This document shows positions 22,865 to 35,568 of a stretch of 64,000 nucleotides of DNA, piece after piece. Below the pieces are notes generated by a model that saw only the letters and a list, made by a program, of their open reading frames with translations, had not been told where the DNA came from and searched no databases. The first letter of the stretch is position 1. Every line of letters begins with the position of its first letter. This stretch comes from Serratia symbiotica str. 'Cinara cedri'. Its GTDB lineage: Bacteria; Pseudomonadota; Gammaproteobacteria; Enterobacterales; Enterobacteriaceae. Both the position numbers and the translations under genes were made by a program. The stretch lies in contig CP002295.1 in the NCBI GenBank assembly GCA_000238975.1, positions 124,001-188,000 of the forward strand. The letters are read 5' to 3'.

Positions 22865-23632
22865 ATGAGTGAAATTATTTACGGTATTCATGCTATTAAG
22901 GCTTTATTAGAGCGTAATCCGCAACGTTTTCTAGAAGTATTTATTCTTAAAAGACGTGATGATCATCGTTTACAACCACTAATAACTGAGCTAGAAGAAA
23001 TTGGTCTTGTTATGCAGTTAGTAAGCCGCGAGTGGTTGGACAATAAGGTTAATGGTGTAGTGCATCAAGGGATTATGGCAAGGGTACGTCAAGGGCCTAA
23101 ACTACAAGAAAATGATCTACCTGCATTATTATCGATTATTGATGCGCCATTTTTACTAGCACTTGATGGGGTTACTGATCCGCATAATTTAGGTGCTTGC
23201 TTGCGTAGCGCTGATGCGGCAGGGGTGCATGCAGTTATTGTGCCGCATGATCGTTCTGCTCAATTAAATGCTACTGTAAAAAAAGTGTCTTGTGGTTCTT
23301 CTGAGAACGTGCCGCTAATTCGTGTTATTAACTTAGCACGGACTCTACGTTTACTAAAAGTAATGAATATTAAAGTAATAGGTGCAGATTGCACAGTATC
23401 TCATACGTTATATCAGAGTATGATGGTTGCACCAATGGTGTTAGTAATGGGCGCAGAAGGAAAGGGTATGCGCCGTTTAACTCGTGAGCACTGTGATGAG
23501 TTGATTAGCATTCCTATGACTGGTCTTACCTCTTCGCTTAATGTTTCTGTTGCAACTGGTATTTGTTTATTTGAAGTATTGCGTCAGCGTCTTTACTCTC
23601 TTCATGACTGTAATATTAGGGAGACACTATAA
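22865..23632 (+). CDS. rlmB: 23S rRNA Gm2251 2'-O-methyltransferase RlmB
   Basis: SPOUT-class enzyme that 2'-O-methylates G2251 in the peptidyl-transferase P loop. 255 residues against 243 in E. coli. The N-terminal substrate-binding domain (MSEIIYGIHAIKALLERNP) is followed by the SPOUT domain with ALDGVTDPHNLGACLRSADAAG, VMGAEGKGMR and IPMTGLTSSLNVSVATGI, which form the trefoil knot and AdoMet site. The C-terminus carries about 10 extra residues. It lies just downstream of rnr and is probably co-transcribed with it. Confidence 0.96.
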   Translation: MSEIIYGIHAIKALLERNPQRFLEVFILKRRDDHRLQPLITELEEIGLVMQLVSREWLDNKVNGVVHQGIMARVRQGPKLQENDLPALLSIIDAPFLLALDGVTDPHNLGACLRSADAAGVHAVIVPHDRSAQLNATVKKVSCGSSENVPLIRVINLARTLRLLKVMNIKVIGADCTVSHTLYQSMMVAPMVLVMGAEGKGMRRLTREHCDELISIPMTGLTSSLNVSVATGICLFEVLRQRLYSLHDCNIRETL

Positions 23633-23713
23633 AAAGAAAGGTATGAGTGATATAGTAAAAGGCGTTTTTATACTATGTACTTTAATCTTGATAAATAAAT
23701 TTTATGTGGGTTA

Positions 23714-23742
23714 TTGAATGTTATATACTATGTTAGTATAAT
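23714..23742 (+). promoter_or_regulatory. Sigma-70 promoter of the rpsF operon
   Basis: TTGAAT at 23714-23719 and a perfect TATAAT at 23737-23742 are 17 bases apart. They lie about 100 bases upstream of rpsF and just upstream of its conserved leader, so the transcript would contain the leader. Confidence 0.7.
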
Positions 23743-23769
23743 AACGCATAATTTTCAGCCGTATATTAA

Positions 23770-23838
23770 ATACGTTCCTTGCTTCCATGGGCCGCGGTTG
23801 ACCATAATAAGAAGCCGCATAATCCATAAGGAGCAATT
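23770..23838 (+). promoter_or_regulatory. Probable S6:S18-binding leader of rpsF
   Basis: An unusually GC-rich leader lies just before rpsF: GGGCCGCGGTTGACC at 23789-23803, then GAAGCCGCATAATCC at 23811-23825. GCGG (23794-23797) can pair with CCGC (23815-23818). Enterobacterial rpsF leaders carry an RNA structure with a CCG element bound by the S6:S18 complex for feedback control, and this stretch matches that layout. The SD AAGGAG at 23828-23833 lies at its 3' edge. A covariance-model search would decide. Confidence 0.55.
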
Positions 23839-23840
23839 GA

Positions 23841-24245
23841 ATGCGTCATTACGAAATAGTTTTTATGGTTCATCCCGACCAAAGTGAACAAGTTCCCAGT
23901 ATGATTGAGCGTTATAGCGCTTCCATTATTAGTGGGCAAGGAAAGATTCATCGTCTAGAAGATTGGGGTCGTCGTCAGTTAGCTTATCCTATTAATAAAC
24001 TGCATAAAGCTCACTATGTTTTATTGAATATTGAAGCTTCTCAAGAAGTGGTAGATGAATTGGAAAATCACTTTCGCTTTAATGACGCTGTGATCCGTAG
24101 CATGATTATGCGTGTTAAATGCGCAATAACCGAAGCATCTGCAATGGTCAAGGTGAAAGATGAACGTCGTAGTGACCGCCGTGAAAGCTTTACTAATCTA
24201 ACTGTAGATGCAGATGATTTAGATGTTGGGGATACTGAAGAGTAA
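23841..24245 (+). CDS. rpsF: 30S ribosomal protein S6
   Basis: S6 of the 30S platform, which binds S18. 134 residues, close to E. coli (131-135). The N-terminus [19 protein letters not shown], the [17 protein letters not shown] segment and [12 protein letters not shown] are typical. The C-terminal tail is acidic and ends DTEE, similar to the tail that RimK can extend with glutamate. It is first in the operon rpsF-priB-rpsR-rplI, with a strong SD and a probable autoregulatory leader upstream. Confidence 0.97.
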   Translation: MRHYEIVFMVHPDQSEQVPSMIERYSASIISGQGKIHRLEDWGRRQLAYPINKLHKAHYVLLNIEASQEVVDELENHFRFNDAVIRSMIMRVKCAITEASAMVKVKDERRSDRRESFTNLTVDADDLDVGDTEE

Positions 24246-24253
24246 TTGCTGCC

Positions 24254-24571
24254 ATGATATTTAATCAGCTAGTCTTATCTGGTACTGTATGCTCAGGATT
24301 ATCTCAAAAAGTAAGCCCAACTGGCATACCACATTGTCAGTTTCTACTTGAGCACAGTTCACAGCAGATAGAAGCTGGATTAAATAGACATGTATGGTGC
24401 CGAATAAACGTAGTTGCTAGTGGACATGCGATGCAAGCATTAATTCAAAAATTAACAGTCGGTAGTCAGGTTAGTGTGCAAGGATTTATTAGCTGTCATC
24501 AAGGACGTGTTGGGTTAAGTAAACTATTTTTGCATGCCAGTCAGATTAAACTAATAGATTCTGGAGACTAG
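24254..24571 (+). CDS. priB: Primosomal replication protein PriB
   Basis: Dimeric OB-fold single-stranded-DNA-binding protein that helps PriA reload DnaB at stalled forks. 105 residues against 104 in E. coli. [10 protein letters not shown], the [13 protein letters not shown] segment and [27 protein letters not shown] follow the family pattern. It is packed between rpsF (8 bases away) and rpsR (4 bases away). Its survival suggests that replication restart is still active, or that it is kept through operon membership. Confidence 0.95.
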   Translation: MIFNQLVLSGTVCSGLSQKVSPTGIPHCQFLLEHSSQQIEAGLNRHVWCRINVVASGHAMQALIQKLTVGSQVSVQGFISCHQGRVGLSKLFLHASQIKLIDSGD

Positions 24572-24575
24572 ATGC

Positions 24576-24803
24576 ATGGTACGTTATTTCCGTCGTCGTA
24601 AATTCTGCCGTTTTACCGCGGATGGTATTCGGGAGATTGACTATAAAGATATCGTTATGCTAAAAAATTATATCACTGAGAGTGGTAAAATTGTGCCTAG
24701 CCGCATTACTGGTACTCGTGCAAAATATCAGCGCCAGTTATCTCGTGCTATTAAGCGCGCAAGATACCTTTCTTTATTGCCATATACTGATCATCATCAG
24801 TAA
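24576..24803 (+). CDS. rpsR: 30S ribosomal protein S18
   Basis: S18, partner of S6. 75 residues, the same as E. coli. [11 protein letters not shown] at the N-terminus and [24 protein letters not shown] are almost unchanged. Residue 2 is Val where E. coli has Ala, the residue acetylated by RimI after Met removal; this may affect that modification. It overlaps no neighbour and sits 4 bases after priB. Confidence 0.97.
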   Translation: MVRYFRRRKFCRFTADGIREIDYKDIVMLKNYITESGKIVPSRITGTRAKYQRQLSRAIKRARYLSLLPYTDHHQ

Positions 24804-24844
24804 TGCACTAAAGTTTATTAAAAAGACTTTTAGAGGGTAAGTTA

Positions 24845-25297
24845 ATGCAAGTGATATTGCTCAATAAAGTAGCAAGCTTGGGTAGTTTGGGTGATAAAGT
24901 TAACGTTAAAGCTGGTTATGCTCGTAATTTCTTAGTACCACAAGGTAAAGCTGTGCCTGCTACTAAGAAAAATATAGACCTTTTTGAGGCGCGCCATGCT
25001 GAATTGAAAGCTAAAATTGCTGATGTTATGTCTATTGCTGTTATGCGCGCAAGTAAGATCAACGAACTGTTAACAATTACTATAATAACTAATGTAGGCG
25101 AAGAAGGTAAGTTATTTGGGTCTATCGGGGCTCGTGATATTGCTAATGCAGTAACTGCGGCAGGTGTTCCGGTAACTAAGAGTGAAGTTCGCCTACCGAA
25201 TGGCGTGCTGCGCACTACTGGTGAGCATGAAGTCCGTTTTCAGTTACATAGTGATGTGATAGCGCGACTAAATGTAGTGGTGGCTGCAGAAGTATAA
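24845..25297 (+). CDS. rplI: 50S ribosomal protein L9
   Basis: L9, an elongated two-domain protein near the L1 stalk. 150 residues against 149 in E. coli. The N-terminal domain [30 protein letters not shown] and the C-terminal RNA-binding domain are joined by the long helix. It is last in the rpsF operon. GAGG lies about 9 bases upstream of the ATG. No clear terminator was seen after it; a 3.9-kb desert follows. Confidence 0.97.
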   Translation: MQVILLNKVASLGSLGDKVNVKAGYARNFLVPQGKAVPATKKNIDLFEARHAELKAKIADVMSIAVMRASKINELLTITIITNVGEEGKLFGSIGARDIANAVTAAGVPVTKSEVRLPNGVLRTTGEHEVRFQLHSDVIARLNVVVAAEV

Positions 25298-25417
25298 TCA
25301 TATAATAACAATCCATATAATTACGTAGAAGCACATCTAAGGCATTATGGATTAATGCATTATTAGATATAAAGTTATGGGTTATTGATAACGCATCATG
25401 CACATATAGTTTTTATG

Positions 25418-25471
25418 TTTTATGATTTTATAACAAGTAAAGTATTTTATGATTTTATAACAAGTAAAGTA
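25418..25471 (+). repeat. 27-bp tandem duplication
   Basis: Two perfect copies of a 27-base unit beginning TTTTATGATTTTATAAC lie directly head to tail at 25418-25444 and 25445-25471. The copies are identical, so the duplication is recent or maintained. No open frame spans it. Confidence 0.9.
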
Positions 25472-26673
25472 TTTAGTCGACTAAACTAGATACGCTATGG
25501 AGGGAGGTAGTAAAGACTGATGCGATAGTGATACTTAGTTAGTATAAAAAGTTTGTAGGTGATTTATCTGTAATATAAAATCAAGTGCTTTATGTGCACG
25601 ATATAAATATTTATAAACGCCAAGTTTATATTCTTTATAGTAGGTTCAGAGGGTTTTAAAACAGAAAAATATATTATGATGAGATCAGTGCTTTTGCTAA
25701 AGAAGTAATGTATTTAAGAATATAAAATAGTTTTATCTCTTTTAGATATAATCTAATTCTTACGTTAATAAGCAGAAAATAATAGTTATTATTTTATTAA
25801 ATTATATTATTAGAAATATTTTTTGCATATATTAGGGTCCTTTTATTAGTATTAATCACCTAAGGTGATATATAATAGATATATACTTAATATTTTAAGT
25901 AAAAGATGATATAAATTAATTAAGGTATTTTAGGTTCAAAATATATATTAATAAAATTTTTTAATTTCTTAGTTTTTTATTTAATTAAAAACTGATATAT
26001 TTAGATTTTTTTGTAGTGGGTATTAAGGCCTTAATGTATAATATTGAATTACATTAATTAGTATTTTTGTATGTAAGATTATTTTTGCACTTGTAACTAC
26101 AGGTCATAATACGGTTATTAATTTTTTAGGGATCTAGAAAGAGCGTATCGGTAATATTTTAGCGTATTATATAAAAGTTATTATATTATATTAGATTGTT
26201 TTGTAAGTAGCGGTAATCAAGAGCATTAATAAAGAATAATATATAAAAATGTTATTCTGTATAAAATACGATATTATTTAGGTATACAAGATAGATGCAT
26301 ATGATAATGGAGTGAGATATAAATAATATAAATGCTAGGAATAAATTAGTATTTATTTTTTTGCTTATAGCAATAAATAAAATTTATTATTTTTTATAAC
26401 TACTATATAAAATAGTATGATAATAATGTGTAACTTTAATAAGATCTTGTAATTTATGCATTATACTATTACATTATATTAATAACAAACATGTAATGTT
26501 ATATTGCTTAGTTGTTTGCGTATTGTTTATTAACTTATCGATATATTAATGTTATATTAATATTTATAAAATAAATAATGTATCGGCATGGTTTTACTAT
26601 CTTTTTATTTATATTAAAATTATATATACGAATAAATTATTATTGCTTATGATGTCCTGAAGTATTAATATAT

Positions 26674-26729
26674 ATTATATATTATATATTATATATTATA
26701 TATTATATATTATATATTATATATTATAT
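26674..26729 (+). repeat. (ATTATAT)8 microsatellite
   Basis: Eight perfect tandem copies of the heptamer ATTATAT. It lies inside the rplI-cysQ desert, far from any gene start. Confidence 0.95.
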
Positions 26730-29188
26730 ATAGTATTTATATTAGTAGTTAATGATCTAAATATTCAGCAATGGTATTGGAATATACTGTAATTGATTAA
26801 AGCAAGGTAGTGTTTTTATAAAATATTTTCCAAAGAAATACATGATAGTATAAATAATAGTGCATATCTTTAGTTTTTGTCAGTGATACTATTTGATTAT
26901 AAATATAATACGATTAAAATAATAAAATAGTTGTAAATATAGCTACATGCTACAGGATCTGGTGATAAAAAAATTTATTTATTGATAATGTTTTCTGAGT
27001 TGGATATATAATATAATAATAAGTATTATATTTTATATGTGTTATTTGAAATGATTTTATTAGATAGTTTCTTACGAAAAGATGTTTTTCTGCAAGATAA
27101 AACCTTATTTAACGACTATGATACTGAAAAGATAGCTAAGCATAAGTTTTAGCTTGTGAAGTATAATACGGGCTATATCATCTCTATCTTACTTACATCA
27201 CAAGTATGTATAATATTATAAAATTTATAATATTGCACAGCATTAAAAGGAATTTCTGGTTATTTAAGCATAAAACCTAAAAGTCTTATAGATATTTAGA
27301 AAACACCGTACTTATGTAAGTGCAAAGCTATTTAAATTTGTTAGAATGGTTAATGTGCTGTGTATATAATTTAATATTAAGCGTGCTATATTTAATTTGT
27401 ACTTGTTAATAGATAGGTATATCTATTGCATTCAGTTTTTTAACACAGAATAAGGTTTTTGCTTTATTGTTTTTATTTTAATTAAATACTTTAACTATTT
27501 TTTATAAAAATATACTTAAAATATATGCGTTGTAATAAGAGATCTAGCTATAATATTTTATTATTTTTAGATATTTGATAATAAACATTGAGTGATATTG
27601 CTGAATTATTATTTTTATTCTTTTATACTAAGAAGATTAGTATCTTTTCCTTAGGGTGTATGATATTGCTAATTTGTTAAAAGTATATTTAAGTGCATTA
27701 TAACAAAACTCCTAATTTTGTAGTATAAACATACTGTCTAAGATAGATGTTATTAATATTATAGCTTATAATACAGTATAATATTTATTATATTGACTTT
27801 TTCAGTCACTAAGTTAATAATGAACATATTAAGAGTCTTCTGATATCTGATTATTTTTTAAGCTGTATAACTATCTTGCTAAAAAGAACGTACAAATAAC
27901 TAACTGATCATTTATCAAAGAATAATGTTTATTATTATATAAGTTTATAATTTATCCCAGTAGGAAAGTAATTTCATTATTTCACTATATTAGTGTATTG
28001 ATTATTTTTATGCACTCTATTTAAATTATATTTATTGGAATGATATTTTTATGTTTAAATTGTAGTAATAATTTATATTTAAGTGGTATATAAAATAAAA
28101 AAAAGTAAAGAATACTAGTATTCTGGTATTTAAGAATGGTCATCATTTACTTTTATAGTAACATTGTTATTCGTTATATTAAATTTTAATCAGTTTTTTC
28201 TTTTATTATGTTATGCTTTTAATTTTTTATAAATCTAAGAAAAACTTATGATAATATTACTTCCTAGAGGGATTGAGGTGTAAGTGCATTATGGTATTGG
28301 TTTATGAGTTAGATAATAGTTGCAATTATTAGGATTGAAATATTTACGCCATAAGCTATGCTAGTGGGGTTATCATAATGTATTAAAGGGTAATTTTACT
28401 GTAATACATTGTGCCCCGCATAAAATACATAGATATGCGGATAATGTGTTATGAATATCAGCAGCATATGGTTGTTAAATATTAGTAACTTTTATATATA
28501 AAAACACTAGTATGATTATTTATTATTTACTGAATTTAGTTTACAGCTTTCTTCGTCATAAGGCAGAGAGGAGTTCGATTAAATCTCGCTAGGATTGAGT
28601 GCGTAAGTATTATAACTATGCACCAAGTTAGTAGTTAGCATTTGATGGTTTTATGGAGAGGGGGCAAATCTCTGTATTCTTATTTAGTAGCATAATTCCA
28701 TGATAGAATTAAAATTATGTATTAACTTCAATACTAGTTGGCTGTTAATTCTAACTATAGATCTCTTATACTTTAACTTATGACGTACATAACGCTAGTG
28801 TACGTACCTCACTATGTGGTATGCTAATTTTTACTATTGAATTGTTATAAATTTTATAATTTATCATGATTTTTAGTTAGTATAGTGTTTATAAATATAT
28901 TATTAAACTATGTCATTATAAGTAGATTTTATATAAAATTAGTATTATTAGAATTTAGGAATACATTTATTCCACGCATAACATAATTTATTACATGCAA
29001 TGAGTTACTTATTTTTAGTGATAACGTTTAGCATCATATTAAATTATATTTATTCACTAATAAATTACTTACTATAGATGATTTTGCTATTAGTTGATGG
29101 ATTTTAATTTAGATTAAATATAAAAATTAATTTTTTAACAGACAGGGAATAATATTTCCTATTGTATTACTTGTTTAAGGCACATGAT

Positions 29189-29923
29189 ATGTTAACACAA
29201 ATTTGCCGACTATCCCGTATGGCCGGAGAGGCTATTATGGCAGTATACGATGGTAAAGTACCACTGAATATTGAGAAAAAAAAAGATCATTCACCGATCA
29301 CTACAGCTGATTTAGCAGCACATCATATTATTAAATGTGGTCTAGCAGAGTTAATGCCAGATGTACCTCTGTTATCAGAAGAAGATCAACCTAATTGGAA
29401 AGAGCGTCAAAATTGGACGCGTTACTGGTTAGTTGATCCTTTAGATGGCACTAAGGAGTTTTTGTGTCGTAACGGACAATTTACCGTAAATATCGCATTA
29501 ATTGAGCATGGTAAAGCGGTATTAGGGGTGGTATATGCACCGGCTCTTAGAATTCTTTATCTAGCAGCAGGTCAAGGTGCCTGGAAGGAAGAGAAAGGAC
29601 GATGTAAACGTATTGCTATAAGTAATGCATATCCACCTCTAGTGGTAGTAAGTCGTTCTCATATTGATAATGAATTGAAGTACTTTTTGGACCAGATTGG
29701 GGAGCATAAGACCATTACTGTTGGTTCATCACTAAAGTTTTGTTTAGTAGCAGAAGGTAAGGCGCAATTATATCCTCGATTTGGTCCTACTAATATATGG
29801 GATACTGCTGCAGGCCATGCAGTAGCTGCTGCTGCTGGATCAAGTATTTATGATTGGCAGGGTAAACCTCTGCTCTATGCACCGCGCCCATCTTTCCTAA
29901 ACCCAGGTTTTCTAGTATCATAA
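29189..29923 (+). CDS. cysQ: 3'(2'),5'-bisphosphate nucleotidase CysQ
   Basis: Lithium-sensitive phosphatase that clears 3'-phosphoadenosine 5'-phosphate from sulfate assimilation and 4'-phosphopantetheine transfer. 244 residues from the ATG at 29189, against 246 in E. coli. A TTG at 29162 would add nine residues absent from the family. Metal-site motifs are visible: [17 protein letters not shown], and the C-terminal [18 protein letters not shown] lies about 9 bases upstream of the ATG. It stands alone between two deserts. If cysteine synthesis is lost, PAP from acyl-carrier protein maturation remains a reason to keep it. Confidence 0.95.
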   Translation: MLTQICRLSRMAGEAIMAVYDGKVPLNIEKKKDHSPITTADLAAHHIIKCGLAELMPDVPLLSEEDQPNWKERQNWTRYWLVDPLDGTKEFLCRNGQFTVNIALIEHGKAVLGVVYAPALRILYLAAGQGAWKEEKGRCKRIAISNAYPPLVVVSRSHIDNELKYFLDQIGEHKTITVGSSLKFCLVAEGKAQLYPRFGPTNIWDTAAGHAVAAAAGSSIYDWQGKPLLYAPRPSFLNPGFLVS

Positions 29924-31255
29924 TCTTGACCTAATGTACTAAAATTTAGCGTACATTGCTCTATTATTATTCTTTTATTTTTTAAATAAAGTATTTAGAG
30001 TAATTTACTAAAAAATTGCAATTATAAGGATATATTTTTATAGTGTATTGTATTTTGATGCATACATGTTTCATGTAATTATTAGGTAAAAATTAATTTT
30101 TAGGTAAATAATTTACAAAGTTAATTATTTTAATATATCATTATGCATAATAGAATATTAATTCATTTTATTAGCATAATAATAAGCATATAATATTTAC
30201 TCTAAAGTTTTATTATTTACTCATTTTTAAATTAGTATGTGACTAATATTATATATAGCAATTTAGTGTTAAATCTTTATTAATAGCTTTAAATTTTTTA
30301 ATTACCTTTAATGATATTATAGATCAAGTACGGTTAGCGTTTCATTAATTCGTATATAACTACTATTCAATAATAAGTTTTGTTGCTTAGTATATATTTT
30401 AGAAGATTTTTAAAGTTAATATAGCTAATCATTTAATATATATAGTTACCATATATTAGGAATTTGGAGTGTAAGCTAATCGCACCTCCCGGGAAGCTTT
30501 TTCGCTTTTATGTATACCTAAATAGATTAAATTTATACAGAAAGTTATTAAAGATGTAACTTTATATTATTCTAGCTTAAAGATTTTTCCAGTTATTGTA
30601 TAATAAATAGATATTTATGAATGTTATTAATAGAAAATTTTTTGGCATCCATTTCTGATGTTGCTTAATATTAGTATATATTACATCAATAGTGATTAAG
30701 GGAGGTGATCTCTTATTGCATGCTTTCATAGAAATACATTAATTATAATTTTAATAATTAATAATAATGCTAAAGTTAAATAGATAGAATTGTATATATC
30801 TTATGAGGCGTTTATTACTATAAGTTTAGAAGTTAATAAAGTTTCTAATATATATAGGAGTCAAGACATCTAAATTCTTTATTATATAAAGAATAGTGAT
30901 ATTTACAGTTTAGTATTAATTCTATTAATATAAATAGATAATTTTATATCATAATATTTAAAGATGTTGACATAGTATTAACGAATGTGTTATAATATTT
31001 AAATATTTTAGTATTAAAGTTAAGAATATGCTACTAAAGATGAAAGATATAGTTAATATATATAGTTAATGACTTAAGATAATTGCAGATAATCTATACT
31101 AGATATTATGCTTATAGTATGATTATTTATAACTATAATTAAGTAAAATTAGTAATTTTAGGATTACTGTGGCTTATAAATTTTCTTTATTACATGGAGC
31201 AATAATAACATAAGATTAGTAGCAATAGAATAAATTAAGTTTTTTATTTTGGCAT
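29924..31255. other. 1.3-kb desert between cysQ and efp
   Basis: No gene recognised. Two GC-rich islands stand out: CACCTCCC at 30483-30490, followed by GGGAAGC, and TAAGGGAGGTGATC at 30697-30710. The octamers are exact reverse complements. This stretch also holds the junction between the E. coli-like region 1 and the inverted efp-groS block. Confidence 0.6.
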
Positions 31256-31822
31256 TTATTTAACGCGAGAAATATAAGTACCGTAGCGAGTATTAACACG
31301 GATAGTTTCACCAATTTGTATGAATAATGGCACTCTAACAACCGCACCCGTGCTAAGAGTTGCTAGTTTCCAACTGGAGCCTGTAGTATCTCCTTTTAGT
31401 CCTGGGTCAGCATGAGTGACTTTTATTTCAATAAAGTTTGGTGGTTGAACAACAATAGGATGATTATTCCATAAAGTTATAATGCATTTCGTATTATACT
31501 GTAGCCACTTTGCTACCTCAGCAACTAATTTTTTTTCAATTTGATGTTGATCAAAATTTTCAGGGTGCATAAAATGATAAAAACTACCATCATTATACAG
31601 GTAGTGCATGGTAGTGTCTATAATATCTGCGGCTTCATAATAATCTGTAGATTTAAAGGTTTTTTCTACGCGAGCACCTGTTAATAAACGACGCATTTTT
31701 ACGCGTGCAAATGCTTGGCCTTTACCAGGCTTGACAAATTCACTTGACTCTATAGTGTAAGGTTCGCCTTCAAATATAATTTTAAGACCAGAATAGAAAT
31801 CGTTACTAGAATAAGTTGTCAT
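31256..31822 (-). CDS. efp: Elongation factor P
   Basis: Binds between the P and E sites and rescues ribosomes stalled on polyproline. From the ATG at 31822 it is 188 residues, equal to E. coli; the frame stays open 31 codons further upstream, but the extra residues do not fit the family. The modification loop [10 protein letters not shown] places Lys34 exactly where EpmA adds beta-lysine. [25 protein letters not shown] and the C-terminal SRVK are present. It is divergent from epmB with only 39 bases between the starts, a spacer that contains TATAAT for the minus strand (31855-31850). Confidence 0.97.
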   Translation of the reverse strand: MTTYSSNDFYSGLKIIFEGEPYTIESSEFVKPGKGQAFARVKMRRLLTGARVEKTFKSTDYYEAADIIDTTMHYLYNDGSFYHFMHPENFDQHQIEKKLVAEVAKWLQYNTKCIITLWNNHPIVVQPPNFIEIKVTHADPGLKGDTTGSSWKLATLSTGAVVRVPLFIQIGETIRVNTRYGTYISRVK

Positions 31823-31861
31823 GATTATCTTATAAATATTTAAATTGGTATTATAGCTTAA
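31823..31861. promoter_or_regulatory. 39-bp divergent promoter region of efp and epmB
   Basis: The spacer is almost all A/T. Read on the minus strand it has a perfect TATAAT at 31855-31850, 27 bases before the efp ATG; any -35 element would lie inside epmB. On the plus strand TATAGC at 31853-31858 is too near the epmB start to be its -10, so epmB may have a nearly leaderless transcript or be driven from inside efp. Confidence 0.4.
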
Positions 31862-32896
31862 ATGGCAAGTTTTGTTGCTCAAAATACAGCATATAAAGAG
31901 GATTGGCTGCATCAACTTGCCAATGTTATTACTAATCCTAATGAATTACTTCATCTTTTATCACTAGATATGCATCCAGAATTATTACAGGAGCACGATG
32001 CTAGTAGGCTTTTTGCATTGCGGGTGCCGCGCGTTTTTGTTGCGCGTATGCGACCAGGAGATGTTAATGATCCACTACTGCGTCAGGTAATTAGTACTAA
32101 AGAAGAGTTTATCGCTTCCCCTGGTTTTGTAATTGATCCGTTAGATGAACAATGTACTATATTACCTGGTTTGTTGCACAAATACCGCAATCGCGCACTA
32201 TTGCTTGTTAAAGGAGGATGTGCTGTTAATTGTCGCTATTGTTTTCGTAGATATTTTCCATATCATGATCATCATGGCAATAAGAGTAATTGGCGTCAAG
32301 CTATAACTTATATTCGCCAACATTCAGAGTTAGATGAAATTATTTTTTCTGGTGGTGATCCATTAATGGCAAAAGATCATGAGTTATCTTGGCTGATTGA
32401 TGAGCTAGCCACTATCCCTCACTTAAAGCGTCTTCGTATTCATACTCGTTTACCGGTAGTAATACCAGCACGTATTACGCCTGGACTATGTAAATTATTA
32501 TCAGTATCTCGTCTGCAGGTGCTAATGGTTACTCACATTAATCATGCTAATGAAATTGATAGTGAATTGCAGGCTGCTATGGTGCATTTGCGTTTATCAG
32601 GGGTTACTTTGCTTAACCAGAGTGTACTTATGCGCCGTATTAATGATAATGCCGATACATTAGCAGCTCTTAGTAATGCATTATTTGATATAGGTATTCT
32701 GCCTTACTACATTCATATGTTAGATAAAGTAGAGGGTGCGGCGCATTTTATGGTGAGTGACGATGAAGCACGCGCTATCATGCAGGATATGCTAAGTAAA
32801 GTGTCTGGTTATTTAGTGCCACGCTTAGTGCGTGAGGTGGGTAATAAATCAAGTAAAATGCCGCTTGATCTGCATTTAATCTCTAACTGTAGGTGA
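31862..32896 (+). CDS. epmB: L-lysine 2,3-aminomutase EpmB (YjeK)
   Basis: Radical-SAM, PLP-dependent enzyme that makes (R)-beta-lysine for EF-P. 344 residues against 342 in E. coli. The iron-sulfur motif C-x3-C-x2-C is in [60 protein letters not shown] and [15 protein letters not shown] follow in family order, the last near the PLP-lysine region. It starts 39 bases from efp in divergent orientation, as in E. coli. Confidence 0.96.
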   Translation: MASFVAQNTAYKEDWLHQLANVITNPNELLHLLSLDMHPELLQEHDASRLFALRVPRVFVARMRPGDVNDPLLRQVISTKEEFIASPGFVIDPLDEQCTILPGLLHKYRNRALLLVKGGCAVNCRYCFRRYFPYHDHHGNKSNWRQAITYIRQHSELDEIIFSGGDPLMAKDHELSWLIDELATIPHLKRLRIHTRLPVVIPARITPGLCKLLSVSRLQVLMVTHINHANEIDSELQAAMVHLRLSGVTLLNQSVLMRRINDNADTLAALSNALFDIGILPYYIHMLDKVEGAAHFMVSDDEARAIMQDMLSKVSGYLVPRLVREVGNKSSKMPLDLHLISNCR

Positions 32897-33383
32897 TAAT
32901 GTAGGAAAGAGTAATATTTATATCTCTTAGGGTGTTAATAAAGTTTTGTAGGGTTTATAAGAATAATAAATTTTCATATTATGCATCTATGTTTAGGAGG
33001 TTCTACTATAGATAATATTGCTGTTTATATACCTTAATGTTTTATTTTGTATTATTTACACAGATCATTTTATACAGTTATTCATTTATATTACTACAGT
33101 ATTTGTCATTTAATACCAAGCAGGTGGCATTTTGTCATTTAATTATAGTTAAATATAATTTTTAATCTGCAGTATGTTATGCATAATTAATATTATAGTA
33201 CATAATTTTTTAAAATGAATAAAAATGTATTTAAGAATAGATATAATTATTAAAAAATATTTTTTTATTTTAATTGCAGGATAGTATCACTTTAGGTTGA
33301 TGTTTGAGGTTATACTGACTAGTAATTATCTTACTATAGCGTGATGACATTATTGTATCATGTTTTGTGGTGTTTATATAAAA
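32897..33383. other. Non-coding spacer between epmB and groL
   Basis: About 490 AT-rich bases. E. coli has yjeJ and yjeI here; nothing was recognised. The groESL terminator lies at its right edge. Confidence 0.5.
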
Positions 33384-33413
33384 TACCCTGTGAGCATTTT
33401 GTCCCACAGGGTA
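33384..33413 (-). terminator. Intrinsic terminator of groSL
   Basis: A 9-bp stem (TACCCTGTG at 33384-33392 with CACAGGGTA at 33405-33413) and a 12-nt loop. On the minus strand it is followed by TTTTAT. It lies about 80 bases past the groL stop. This is the strongest hairpin seen in the window. Confidence 0.85.
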
Positions 33414-33490
33414 CAGTGATAATTTAATTAAGCCTTGTTTAGTATTCCTTTTAATCAAGGTTTAAAAGTATGGATTAACTTTGGGGACAA

Positions 33491-35149
<1,659 letters not shown>

Positions 35150-35181
35150 TCAACTCATTCAGTTCAGAAGATAAAGTGTAA

Positions 35182-35475
35182 TTACGCTTCAACAATTGCT
35201 AAAATGTCGCTTTCAGACATGATCAACACGTCTTGATTGTCGATCTTCTCTACTTTTACACCGTAGCCATCATTGAAAATTACAGTATCGCCAACTTTTA
35301 CATCCAATGATTGGATATTTCCATTTTCTAGTACGCGTCCTTTACCAACTGCAATTACTTCACCACGAGTAGATTTACCTGCCGCAGAACCAGTTAGAAC
35401 AATACCGCCAGCAGATTTTAACTCTACTTCTTTTCGCTTGACAATAACACGGTCATGCAATGGACGAATATTCAT
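35182..35475 (-). CDS. groS: Co-chaperonin GroES (10 kDa)
   Basis: Heptameric lid of GroEL. 97 residues, as in E. coli. It begins [18 protein letters not shown], has the mobile loop around residues 17-32 ([15 protein letters not shown]), and ends [19 protein letters not shown] lies about 9 bases upstream of the ATG. It is first in groSL and is driven by a sigma-32-type promoter at 35569-35597. Confidence 0.98.
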   Translation of the reverse strand: MNIRPLHDRVIVKRKEVELKSAGGIVLTGSAAGKSTRGEVIAVGKGRVLENGNIQSLDVKVGDTVIFNDGYGVKVEKIDNQDVLIMSESDILAIVEA

Positions 35476-35568
35476 CGGACGATCTCCTATAAGTTAAGAA
35501 GGTTTCTATTGGATTTAGGATTGTTCACCGGGTTCATCTTAATTATATCGCCGGCAACGTAACATTTA

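Larger units (their letters stand above)
25298..29188. other. 3.9-kb AT-rich desert between rplI and cysQ
   Basis: No gene on either strand. E. coli has several genes here, including fklB, cycA and cpdB; none could be recognised. It contains a 27-bp tandem duplication at 25418 and a 7-bp microsatellite at 26674. A run of GC-richer sequence at 28550-28670 could not be matched to any gene or tRNA. Confidence 0.65.

Noticed and set aside
28550..28670. GC-richer patch with GGAGTTCGATTAAATCTCGC resembling a tRNA T arm
   Set aside because: No other arms can be folded around it, and no gene match was found.
30697..30710. Minus-strand resemblance to the 3' end of 16S rRNA (GATCACCTCC then CTTA)
   Set aside because: Flanking sequence does not resemble 16S rRNA, so it is treated as an SD-like island, not an rRNA fragment.
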